From a virus: a DNA stretch of 49,542 bases. This document shows, piece after piece, positions 8,113-15,945 of the stretch (positions are counted from its first letter, which is position 1; every line of letters starts with the position of its first letter). The notes under the pieces are model-generated. The model did not search any database, had not been told where the DNA came from, and saw nothing but the letters and a program-made list of their open reading frames with translations. Made by a program: the position numbers and the translations under genes. Where the stretch lies: the IMG/VR virus record IMGVR_UViG_3300025085_000039, positions 1-49,542 of that record. One strand, 5' to 3'.

Positions 8113-9069
8113 ATGAAGTTATACGAGCTACTTATTGACGAACTAGAAGAAACTATGGGAGTTGAGGCTATCTCTATTGTAGAGAACCCAGCTATCCAGT
8201 CTGATTTCGTAGCTCTAGCTGAAAACGAACAAGTAACTTTATCTGAGGTTGACGGAGATAAGCGTCTACTTATGGGGGCTGCCTTAATCCCTGACAAGCC
8301 TATCTACAGAAATATGAACGGTGAAGAGTTTTACATCTTCTTTAGTAAAGACACCGTGAGAAAGGCTGCTGAGTTATTCTATAAGAACTCGAACCACCAA
8401 AACGCTACGTTAGAGCACAAAGACAAATTGAACGGAATGACCGTGTATGAATCTTGGATTGTAGAGGACACTCAATTCGATAAGAGCAGAAAGTATGGTC
8501 TTAACGTGCCAGTAGGGACTTGGATGGTTACAATGAAGGTAGACGATGAGGAAGTGTGGCAAAACTACGTTAAAGACGACAAGGTTTTTGGCTTCTCAAT
8601 AGAGGGCCAGTTTGCCAACGCCCTTAGACGTGAAGTAGAGACTCCACTCCCTGAGATGCTATCAGACCAAAGACTAGACAGTCTACTAGTCGAGCTCAGA
8701 GAGCTTGTATCTGAACACTACGAAAAAAAAAAGACTGAGCTAAAAACTTATAACGACTATCCGCAGTCTGCTGTCAATAACGCTAAGAAGGTTCTAGCGT
8801 GGAGAGAGAAGTACGGAGATGAGGTTACAGGAATGACTAGAGTAGGCTGGACTAGAGCCTCTCAGTTGTCACGTAGAGCTAATCTAAGCCGCTCAACAAT
8901 CGCTAGGATGGCTAGCTTTAAGCGTCACCAAAAGAACGCCGCTATAGACCCCAAATATAAGTCAACCCCTTGGAAAGATAAAGGATATGTAGCTTGGCTC
9001 GGATGGGGTGGAGCTTCTGGTGTTAACTGGGCTATCCGCAAACTAGAATCAATCGATAAAAAGAAATAA
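8113..9069 (+). CDS. XkdF-type phage protease with C-terminal head-morphogenesis-like module
   Basis: 318 residues. Residues about 50-180 (ALIPDKPIYRN, then FFSKDTVRKAAELFYKN, HQNATLEHKDKLNGMTVYES, VPVGTWMVTMKV, KVFGFSIEGQF) match the XkdF putative serine protease family, which processes or assembles phage heads. After a Lys4 break near 212, residues 220-318 (VLAWREKYGDEVTGMTRVGW, SRRANLSRSTIARMASFKRH, WLGWGGASGVNWAIRKL) form a module that recurs at the ends of phage head proteins. A head protease gene downstream of the tape measure is unusual compared with lambda or HK97 order, where head genes come first. Confidence 0.7.
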   Translation: MKLYELLIDELEETMGVEAISIVENPAIQSDFVALAENEQVTLSEVDGDKRLLMGAALIPDKPIYRNMNGEEFYIFFSKDTVRKAAELFYKNSNHQNATLEHKDKLNGMTVYESWIVEDTQFDKSRKYGLNVPVGTWMVTMKVDDEEVWQNYVKDDKVFGFSIEGQFANALRREVETPLPEMLSDQRLDSLLVELRELVSEHYEKKKTELKTYNDYPQSAVNNAKKVLAWREKYGDEVTGMTRVGWTRASQLSRRANLSRSTIARMASFKRHQKNAAIDPKYKSTPWKDKGYVAWLGWGGASGVNWAIRKLESIDKKK

Positions 9070-9071
9070 TT

Positions 9072-9869
9072 ATGCCTATAACTAGAACAGTTACTGGAAG
9101 TAACGATGGCTCTCCGTTATTTGACGACCAGTCACAAGGTACGCTGGTAAACAACAGAGCAACCTCAACGGTAATAAACTCAAGTAGAGACGTTTCTGAG
9201 GGTGGTAAACAAGGGGAGACAGGATACTCACACACTGGAGCGTTTGCAGACAAGCCAACGTCAAATGACTTCGTTTGGCAAGCGGGAACTGGTGTATCTT
9301 ACAACCAATCTGATGTAGATAACGAAACTTACAAAGTACTATCACTTAGTAGAGATGTTCACGAAGCTGTGGATAACCCATACTGGAGTACACCTACGCC
9401 AACAGGATCTCAGGGAGTTGGTTTATTTCAAGGAGCTAACTTACCAGAAGGAATTGACACTCTAGTCGATTATGATTTTGACTTCAACTCTGTTTATGGT
9501 TCTACTGGTAACACTGGATTCGAGGGCTCTACTGGTAGAATAGACTTATCTAACTGTGTTTACGGAGACCAGTTAAGAGTTCGTTTTGACTTTAACGTAA
9601 TACCTCAAATAGCAAACACTACAGTGGAGCCTGCTTTATGGTATTCTAACAGAAACGACGAAAACGATATTACTTTCACATTCCCACTGACCACGTCACC
9701 TATATTCTACGGAACAGGAACTGTAGGAAATACTTACTTGAATAGGGTTGAGATTTCAGCTTGGATAACATCTAACGAGGACGTAAATGCACTTACTTTA
9801 CCAGCTATAAAATCAGACAACCCAGTACTTATCCAACCTTTAGGTCTATTAATAACAATTTTAAGATAA
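9072..9869 (+). CDS. Structural protein of unknown role
   Basis: 265 residues, starting 3 nt after the XkdF stop. The sequence is Thr/Asn/Ser-rich and beta-like throughout (for example DYDFDFNSVYGSTGNTGFEG and LRVRFDFNVIPQI), with no long helix, signal peptide or catalytic motif. This looks like a virion surface or fibre-associated protein. It is followed after 3 nt by the large fibre gene, so it may act with that protein. I do not recognise the family. Confidence 0.45.
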   Translation: MPITRTVTGSNDGSPLFDDQSQGTLVNNRATSTVINSSRDVSEGGKQGETGYSHTGAFADKPTSNDFVWQAGTGVSYNQSDVDNETYKVLSLSRDVHEAVDNPYWSTPTPTGSQGVGLFQGANLPEGIDTLVDYDFDFNSVYGSTGNTGFEGSTGRIDLSNCVYGDQLRVRFDFNVIPQIANTTVEPALWYSNRNDENDITFTFPLTTSPIFYGTGTVGNTYLNRVEISAWITSNEDVNALTLPAIKSDNPVLIQPLGLLITILR

Positions 9870-9872
9870 AAA

Positions 9873-12638
9873 ATGGCAATTAGAATACAAAGAAACGAAC
9901 AAGGTAACTGTATAAACTTTCACGGAGCTACCAACCCGACATACTGGAACGCTTGCCTTAGAGCTGAAGTTGACTCAACAGATACAAACACGGTTAACGT
10001 AATTAATGACATAATAACTGCCCAGACGGGAACTACTCAATATGAGTTTTTCAGAATACCTTACACGGAATTCACTGACGCTGACGGTAACTCATTCAGT
10101 ACACCTCAAGAAACGGCTAGCTACATAACCGAAAAAGCTAACGTTGTTGGTTTGGGTGGCGGTGGCACTGAGTTAACAGGTGAGACTGTGTGTTTTAAGT
10201 TAGATGAAACATCAACATCTATTATGTTAGATAACGGTCATTCTTACGGAGTTAACACTATAAAGGCTGTAAACACTGGAGACGGATTGATTACAATAAA
10301 CTCAGAGATTGGAGATGTAACTCACTTTACTAAGTTAGACCACGCAAATGTATGTGACGGAGACGGAGCTTCAATAAGCGGAGGACTTAATGATGTTATA
10401 AACTACCTAAATGAATTATTTACTGTAGGAGCTTTCCAATCTGTAGTTATATCTGACCCTTATAGCACAATGATTGCAGATGTTGACGGAGTTGCTACCA
10501 CTGAAGCAGGTGGGGCTCAAGGTACTGCTATTGAGACAGGTGCTGACGAATACGGGGCCACTACCTCAGGATATAATGCAGGGGGGTACAAGACGCCTGA
10601 GACTATTAATCAGGCAGGTGAATACTTTACATTTGATATAAGAAATGAAGGTGTTATAGGATTTGGTTTAGTTCCTAGTGATGCTGATTACGCTAACGGA
10701 GACTATAACGGGAACTCTAGTTATGCAGACCCTTCTAGCTTCTGCAATGGGCCTAATAGTGGTAACTATGGCTACCAATTCTCTCACTGGTTCCACCCTT
10801 CTCCTAACGGGCCTTGGACTAACTACGGAGCTAATACATCTTACTCTATGCGGGAAGGATGGAGTAATGCAAACTTTGCTTTTAGCTTAAGCCCTGAAGG
10901 TGCTAAATGGCTAGCAGGAGACTTAGTTAAAATTAAAGTAGGTATTGATGAGAACAACTTTATTGTTATCTCTTATTTTGATGAATCCACTTCTTTGTTT
11001 GTGCCTATTGCTAGAACTAGCTACCCTGTCCCTAATGGATTAGAGTATCACTTAGGCGTCAAGTTTGGAGACACTACAGTTAGAATGGTAGGTCTACCTA
11101 AAATTCACGAACTAGAGGACTTAGCTCCTACTATGAACTTTAGATATATAGAAAGTCCTGACGGAGTATTCCATTATCCTTTATTCACTACAGCAGAAGA
11201 GGCTGAGTATTACGATAAAATAACAAACGGCGGAGACGGGTTCTCTCACACACATACCTACGCAGATGACCCTACTAACACCACTTGGTATATGCCTGAG
11301 GCAACTCACGACGTATCCACATACCAACACAGCTCAGCACCTGATGGAACTGAGACCTTTAGTGGCAATGTTATTAACTGGACAGAAATAACTAGCTTAA
11401 CAGATGCAGACTTAACACCTAGCGCCTTTAGTGCTAGTGACATAACTCAGGAAGAGGGTACTAATGTTAATATTCAGGTAACACCTGCAGGGGCATCTTG
11501 GACTACAAGTGTATCTATTACACCTTCAGGTAGTGGATTAGTATATGATGGGTATAGTGTTATTCAAGGAACTTTATCTGACGTTGGAGCAGATACTACT
11601 TACACGATTACAGTAACAAGAGCTAACTCTTATGGTAGTACTGTAGGTACATTTACAATTACCGCTACCGATGTAGCGCCTGTTCAGACTAACGATACAC
11701 CTTGGACTAAGGCTTTAGACTTTAGTGGTTCTAATGAACACTTGAAGCAAGTATCTAACTCATCAATTACTAATCCTCTTAGTATGGGCTTTACAGGAAC
11801 TACAGTACCTGCTCACAATTCATTCTCAGGTAAAACTTCTAACAATACTTATTCAAGACCTTGGGCTACAGCAATTGTATTTAAAGCTGATAGACATAAT
11901 AGTAATCAACACATTTGGAACTATGGAGAAGGCGCAGGTACTAATGATGATAATATCTATTTAAGATTGGCTTCTAATGGTTATCTATACTTTGGATGGG
12001 GTCGTGAAGGAGTTGGATATAATGAATGCCTTGTAACTGTGGTTAGTCAGCCTTATTGGTATGGTGTTTATATAGCACACAAGGGAGCTCGATATAATTC
12101 TAGTAATGCTACAGCTGCTAACTTAGCTGATGCTTTTGATATTAGAGTTATGTATAGTGGCTCAAGCTTTGGTTCTGTAACTTCTAACATTTCCTTAACT
12201 AATTGGACCTCTACAGGTGTTAGAATGGATAGGTCTTTTGGTGGTCACTTAACTATTGGTGGTAGAGGTTCTAACAGAAACTTTCACGGAAAAGTGGCTA
12301 GTATGGTTGTCACTACTCTTCTTGGTAATGCTGATATGCCTACTGATGCTGAGATTAAACTTATGCTTACAGACCCTATCAAATGGAGAGATGATTATAA
12401 GATAGGTACATCATACAGATTCCCTCATCAACAATATGCTCAGTATATTTTTACAGCTAATGGTGGTAATGAAAATAAAGCTACTCAAATTTGGTTAATG
12501 GGTGATGGTACTTCTGACTCTTATTCTAATGGTATAAGAAGTCAAGTTCAACCAGCAGACCAAAACTATACTAAGCTACAATTTAACAGTATGTCATCTA
12601 ATGATATTGAAACTGTAAATATCCTAGGTCTTACATAA
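9873..12638 (+). CDS. Chimeric tail fibre with Ig-like and LamG-like domains
   Basis: 921 residues. About 1-190 look like a phage-specific anchoring part with block A codon choice. About 195-420 is a carbohydrate-binding-like beta domain (EYFTFDIRNEGVIGFGLV, later FRYIESPDGVFHYPLF). About 522-602 is an Ig-like fold ending TYTITVTRANSYGSTVGTFT. About 605-860 is a LamG-like domain (TKALDFSGSNEHLKQ, RPWATAIVFKADRHNSNQHIWNYGEG), a combination I associate with marine phage fibres. Presumably it contacts the host surface. Codon choice drifts from GGA/CTA-rich to GGT/TTA-rich from about 10.45 kb, inside the gene. It is the last gene before a strong terminator. Confidence 0.65.
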   Translation: MAIRIQRNEQGNCINFHGATNPTYWNACLRAEVDSTDTNTVNVINDIITAQTGTTQYEFFRIPYTEFTDADGNSFSTPQETASYITEKANVVGLGGGGTELTGETVCFKLDETSTSIMLDNGHSYGVNTIKAVNTGDGLITINSEIGDVTHFTKLDHANVCDGDGASISGGLNDVINYLNELFTVGAFQSVVISDPYSTMIADVDGVATTEAGGAQGTAIETGADEYGATTSGYNAGGYKTPETINQAGEYFTFDIRNEGVIGFGLVPSDADYANGDYNGNSSYADPSSFCNGPNSGNYGYQFSHWFHPSPNGPWTNYGANTSYSMREGWSNANFAFSLSPEGAKWLAGDLVKIKVGIDENNFIVISYFDESTSLFVPIARTSYPVPNGLEYHLGVKFGDTTVRMVGLPKIHELEDLAPTMNFRYIESPDGVFHYPLFTTAEEAEYYDKITNGGDGFSHTHTYADDPTNTTWYMPEATHDVSTYQHSSAPDGTETFSGNVINWTEITSLTDADLTPSAFSASDITQEEGTNVNIQVTPAGASWTTSVSITPSGSGLVYDGYSVIQGTLSDVGADTTYTITVTRANSYGSTVGTFTITATDVAPVQTNDTPWTKALDFSGSNEHLKQVSNSSITNPLSMGFTGTTVPAHNSFSGKTSNNTYSRPWATAIVFKADRHNSNQHIWNYGEGAGTNDDNIYLRLASNGYLYFGWGREGVGYNECLVTVVSQPYWYGVYIAHKGARYNSSNATAANLADAFDIRVMYSGSSFGSVTSNISLTNWTSTGVRMDRSFGGHLTIGGRGSNRNFHGKVASMVVTTLLGNADMPTDAEIKLMLTDPIKWRDDYKIGTSYRFPHQQYAQYIFTANGGNENKATQIWLMGDGTSDSYSNGIRSQVQPADQNYTKLQFNSMSSNDIETVNILGLT

Positions 12639-12663
12639 GAGACCTTTAACCCTTAACAAAAGG

Positions 12664-12687
12664 AAAGCCGCTCTTCGGAGCGGCTTT
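12664..12687. terminator. Bidirectional intrinsic terminator with TTCG tetraloop
   Basis: AAAGCCGCTC, loop TTCG, GAGCGGCTTT: a perfect 10-bp stem. It is followed by TTTTCTGTT on the + side and by TTTCCTTTTG on the - side. It lies between convergent genes ending at 12638 (+) and 12692 (-). Confidence 0.9.
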
Positions 12688-12691
12688 TCTG

Positions 12692-13003
12692 TTATTTCTT
12701 TTTGGCTTTTTTAACTGCTTTCTTACGAGGCTTTTTTCTATCCTCTATAAGAACAACCTTCTTTTCAGGTTTTCGTTTAGCAGCTTTTTTTGTAGTCTTC
12801 TTTGTAGCTCTTTTAACTACTTTCTTGGGTGATTTAGCCTTCTCTACCTCTTTCTTATTTTTGTAATATTCAATAAGAAACTTAGGCAAATCCTTTAGAG
12901 GATCACCGAGCTCTTTTACACAGTGACCACATCTAAAGGCTTTAAATCGATTGGCACTACTGAAGCATCCACATTCAGGGCACCATTTATCTTCTTTAGG
13001 CAT
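12692..13003 (-). CDS. Zinc ribbon protein with lysine-rich, histone-like tail
   Basis: 103 residues. The N terminus holds a zinc ribbon (C8-P-E-C11 and C25-G-H-C28). After a short helix (LPKFLIEYYKNKK) the last 50 residues are a Lys/Arg/Ala tail with a SPKK motif and repeated KKV/KKT units, resembling histone H1-type minor-groove-binding tails. I infer nucleic-acid binding, perhaps DNA packaging or transcription, but there is no direct evidence. It starts with a TAATG overlap with the upstream gene at 13003, so the two are probably co-translated from the late promoter at 13527-13534. The tail resembles that of the protein at 47470. Confidence 0.55.
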   Translation of the reverse strand: MPKEDKWCPECGCFSSANRFKAFRCGHCVKELGDPLKDLPKFLIEYYKNKKEVEKAKSPKKVVKRATKKTTKKAAKRKPEKKVVLIEDRKKPRKKAVKKAKKK

Positions 13004-13521
13004 TAAAGATACTGTTGAGTGTAAGAAGTATCCTCTTTAGCAGACTCTTCTACAACCTCTTCATCTTCTTCGTCAATAGGGTGTGTAGTATTACCACCTT
13101 CATGAGGTACTTGAGTAGGAGCATCGGTAGGGTTCTCAGGAAGTTCAGGAACTTCAACTGGCTTAATGTCTACTTTAGTCTCGTGACGCTGTACTTCTGG
13201 AATAGGAGCAAGATTGTCACCGAAATCAACAGGTGCACCAAGGCAGCAAGGAATAGTTACTTTACCTACAAAACGACCACCACCATGATCTTGTGCAACA
13301 ACCATCTCACCAGAACCGTCAACAGAAGTAACACGAATGTGAAGACCAGAGTCGATATAAGAGTCGAGAACTTCCTTTACATTATCTGGAAGATCTTTGT
13401 AAGATTCGTGAGACTTGAAGTTATCATCGAACTTGATTACGTCACCAACTAGGAAACCCTTTTGTTCAAAACGTGATTGATACTTCTCAAGAAGGGAGAG
13501 AAATTTATTGTTTTTAGCCAT
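13003..13521 (-). CDS. Hypothetical late protein with acidic C-terminal tail
   Basis: 172 residues from ATG 13521; I prefer this start over an in-frame one 18 nt upstream because a TAAATA box lies 5 nt before it. The N-terminal 100 residues are a mixed fold (LLEKYQSRFEQKGFLVGDVI, then MVVAQDHGGGRFVGKVTIP, reminiscent of a small beta-barrel). The rest is Pro-rich and then acidic (EEDEEVVEESAKEDT), probably disordered. I do not recognise the family. Its late-type promoter suggests a virion or morphogenesis role. Confidence 0.55.
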   Translation of the reverse strand: MAKNNKFLSLLEKYQSRFEQKGFLVGDVIKFDDNFKSHESYKDLPDNVKEVLDSYIDSGLHIRVTSVDGSGEMVVAQDHGGGRFVGKVTIPCCLGAPVDFGDNLAPIPEVQRHETKVDIKPVEVPELPENPTDAPTQVPHEGGNTTHPIDEEDEEVVEESAKEDTSYTQQYL

Positions 13522-13526
13522 ACTAT

Positions 13527-13534
13527 TATTTAGT
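13527..13534 (-). promoter_or_regulatory. Late promoter motif ACTAAATA for gene ending 13003
   Basis: On the minus strand ACTAAATA ends 5 nt before ATG 13521. It forms the left half of an inverted repeat with the + strand motif at 13541-13548. Confidence 0.6.
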
Positions 13535-13540
13535 CTCAAG

Positions 13541-13548
13541 ACTAAATA
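13541..13548 (+). promoter_or_regulatory. Late promoter motif ACTAAATA for gp25
   Basis: T4-like late -10 variant (T4: TATAAATA) lying 12 nt upstream of the gp25 ATG at 13561. It is the right half of the 22-bp palindrome 13527-13548. Confidence 0.55.
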
Positions 13549-13560
13549 TTTATACTAAAA

Positions 13561-14046
13561 ATGGCAGTAAGATTAGATAACCTTAAATTGACCTCTATTG
13601 AGGAGAAGTCCCTCGAGAGTGGTTACTTGTATAAAGATGTTAAGTTCGATCTCGGAATGACACGATTTGGTAAATCTGCTCTCTATGCTGAACAGACTCT
13701 TAAAGATCTTGATGAATTGCAAGATGGTCAAGCTGTTATTAATAGTGTAAAGAATATACTCACAACTACACCAGGTCAGAAGCTTCTCAACCCTACACTT
13801 GGTCTCGACTTTAGAAGCTATCTATTTGAGCCGATTAATACTACTACATCATTCTTCTTGGCTCAGTTTATCTATAGCAACTTAGGAGTACAAGAGCCTC
13901 GCATTACATTAGAAGGTGTAACTATTGAGAGTCTACAAGATCAAAATCAATACAATATTGAGATAACATTTAGTATACCTAAACTTGATATCTATGATCT
14001 ATCTCTAAATGCTTCTTTGAATAAAGATGGCTACGTTTTGGTTTGA
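13561..14046 (+). CDS. 25: Baseplate wedge protein gp25 (GPW/gp25 family)
   Basis: 161 residues. The core GQKLLNPTLGLDFRSYLFEP, followed by a helix and the VQEPRITLEGVTIESL strand, is the GPW/gp25 signature found in contractile-tail baseplates, where gp25 joins the wedge and sheath. Length fits (T4 gp25 is about 132 aa; marine relatives are often longer at the N terminus). gp6 follows at 14077, the usual pairing. The upstream TAAATA motif marks it as late. Its presence is direct evidence that block B belongs to a myovirus. Confidence 0.85.
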   Translation: MAVRLDNLKLTSIEEKSLESGYLYKDVKFDLGMTRFGKSALYAEQTLKDLDELQDGQAVINSVKNILTTTPGQKLLNPTLGLDFRSYLFEPINTTTSFFLAQFIYSNLGVQEPRITLEGVTIESLQDQNQYNIEITFSIPKLDIYDLSLNASLNKDGYVLV

Positions 14047-14062
14047 TAACTAAGGCTTATAG

Positions 14063-14070
14063 ATTAAATA
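14063..14070 (+). promoter_or_regulatory. Late promoter motif ATTAAATA for gp6
   Basis: It lies 6 nt before ATG 14077 in the 30-nt gap after gp25. Confidence 0.65.
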
Positions 14071-14076
14071 TCTATA

Positions 14077-15918
14077 ATGAGCTTAGAAGATTTCACAGAC
14101 TACAAACTTCCTAAGAACGCATACCTTACGTTCGATGCAGATTCTCTTAAGAATCTCATTATTGAGCGTTTGAATGAAAATGAAACGTTTACTGATCAGA
14201 ACTTCGAAGGTTCTAACTTCAGTGCTTTCATTGATGTTGTAGCTTATATGTATCACGTTCTTCTCTTCCAGCTCAATACTACCTCTAACGAGTCTACATT
14301 TGATACAGCTACAATTTACGAGAACATGAATAAGCTTGTATCTAACATTGGTTATAAGCCTCTTGGTGATCAAACTTCACTCGCTAATATTTCTCTTTCT
14401 GCTACTAACCTAGCATCTAACGTTTATACAATTCCTCGCTACTCTACTATTGCTGCTGATGGTAACACTTTTGTAGCCACTAAAGATATCACATTTGAAA
14501 AGGTTGCAGATAATATTATTGAAGAGGTTACTCCTTCTAATACTACTCTCTACCAAGGTACTCTTACAGAAGCTACTTTCAATGCTACTGGTGAGCCATA
14601 TGAGAATATCATTCTTGTTGATAGCTTTACTTCAAAGCAGTTTACTCAAAGTGCAAAGAACCTTAACAATACAAAGTTTATTAGTGATAATACCTTTAGT
14701 GTATTTGTACAGAATAATGTTACTAGTGTTTGGGATGAGTATACTGAGACAGCTTCTCTATTCCTTGAGAGTGCTGATGCTAAGAAGTTCGAAAAGCGTC
14801 TTAATGCTTCAGGTAACTACGAGTTTAAGTTCGGTAACAACCTTAATGGTAAGCAGCTTAATGGTAATGATACTGTATTAATATATTACGTTGTATCTGA
14901 TAATGATGCTGGTGATATTGGTCCAGGTGCTTTTGTTGGTTCTTCATTCACCCTTTATAACTCTAAAAACTTCGGCGAAGTTAAAGACATTCTCTTTGAT
15001 AGTGATCAGACAATCATAACAGCTGCTCAACTTGCTAACCTTACAGTTAATAATCCAACAGCTTCTTCACCAACAAAGAAGGCAGAGACAGTAGAAGATA
15101 TTAGAACAAATGCTCCTAAAGTATTTGCTTCTCAGAACCGTCTTGTTACAAAGGATGATTACAGATATCAGATTAATAGAAACTTCAATAACATTACTCG
15201 CGATGTTAAGGTTCTTTCTAACGAAGATTATACATCAAAAGTACTTGCTTACTATAATGATTTAGGTCTCGCTAATGGTAATGATGATGCTCGTGTTCTT
15301 TACTCACAAGTTCTCTTCTCTACTTCAACTAGCTTTAACAACGTTTATGTTTATACAGTACCAAACGGTAATCCAACATTAGATGGTACAATTCCAAACT
15401 TCCTTAATGCAGCTCAAAAGCAGCTTATCTCAGACTTCTGTGATAATAAGAAAGACATTACTCAGAACGTAGTTGTTGCTGATCCAATCTTCAAAGCATT
15501 TGCATTCGGTGCTACAAGCCTTGGAAGTTCATTTGCTACAAATGATACAATCGATGATATTGTTAATAACTCTAAGCTTCGTATTACATTAGATAGAAAC
15601 CAAGCTATCAATGATGGTGCTGTTAAGACAGCTGTCTTTAATACATTTAACAACTACTTTAACAATGTACAGTTGGGTGATGTTATTGATGTAGCTGCTC
15701 TTACTAATGATGTTCTTAATATTCCAGGTGTTACAGCTCTTCACACTGTTAACGGTGATGCTGAAGTTGCTAACCTTAGCTTTGCTGTATGGAATCCTGA
15801 CTATAAAGACGAAGATCGTGTTATTCAGTCTCTCAACTATCAGCTTGAAGACTTCCAGTTCGCTTATTTCTACAATCCAAAGGATATAGCTAATAAGATT
15901 GAACTTCGTCGCTTGTAA
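14077..15918 (+). CDS. 6: Baseplate wedge protein gp6 (baseplate J-like)
   Basis: 613 residues, close to T4 gp6 (660). The N-terminal segment FIDVVAYMYHVLLFQLNTTSNESTF followed by NMNKLVSNIGYKPL (quoted in pieces) is typical of gp6/gpJ-like wedge proteins; the VEDIRTNAPKVFASQNRLVTKDDY stretch in the middle is the other hallmark. gp6 dimers form the continuous ring of the baseplate and clamp gp7/gp53. It is preceded by its own late motif. No anomalies seen. Confidence 0.85.
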   Translation: MSLEDFTDYKLPKNAYLTFDADSLKNLIIERLNENETFTDQNFEGSNFSAFIDVVAYMYHVLLFQLNTTSNESTFDTATIYENMNKLVSNIGYKPLGDQTSLANISLSATNLASNVYTIPRYSTIAADGNTFVATKDITFEKVADNIIEEVTPSNTTLYQGTLTEATFNATGEPYENIILVDSFTSKQFTQSAKNLNNTKFISDNTFSVFVQNNVTSVWDEYTETASLFLESADAKKFEKRLNASGNYEFKFGNNLNGKQLNGNDTVLIYYVVSDNDAGDIGPGAFVGSSFTLYNSKNFGEVKDILFDSDQTIITAAQLANLTVNNPTASSPTKKAETVEDIRTNAPKVFASQNRLVTKDDYRYQINRNFNNITRDVKVLSNEDYTSKVLAYYNDLGLANGNDDARVLYSQVLFSTSTSFNNVYVYTVPNGNPTLDGTIPNFLNAAQKQLISDFCDNKKDITQNVVVADPIFKAFAFGATSLGSSFATNDTIDDIVNNSKLRITLDRNQAINDGAVKTAVFNTFNNYFNNVQLGDVIDVAALTNDVLNIPGVTALHTVNGDAEVANLSFAVWNPDYKDEDRVIQSLNYQLEDFQFAYFYNPKDIANKIELRRL

Positions 15919-15932
15919 ACACTTGCTCGGCG

Positions 15933-15940
15933 ATTAAATA
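15933..15940 (+). promoter_or_regulatory. Late promoter motif ATTAAATA
   Basis: CGATTAAATAAGTGTATG: the motif ends 5 nt before ATG 15946. The same 18-nt string precedes ATG 30004. Confidence 0.7.
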
Positions 15941-15945
15941 AGTGT

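Noticed and set aside
13015-13452. 145-aa + strand open frame opposite the 13003-13521 gene
   Set aside because: Antisense shadow: the minus-strand gene has a promoter, coupled partner and plausible protein sequence.
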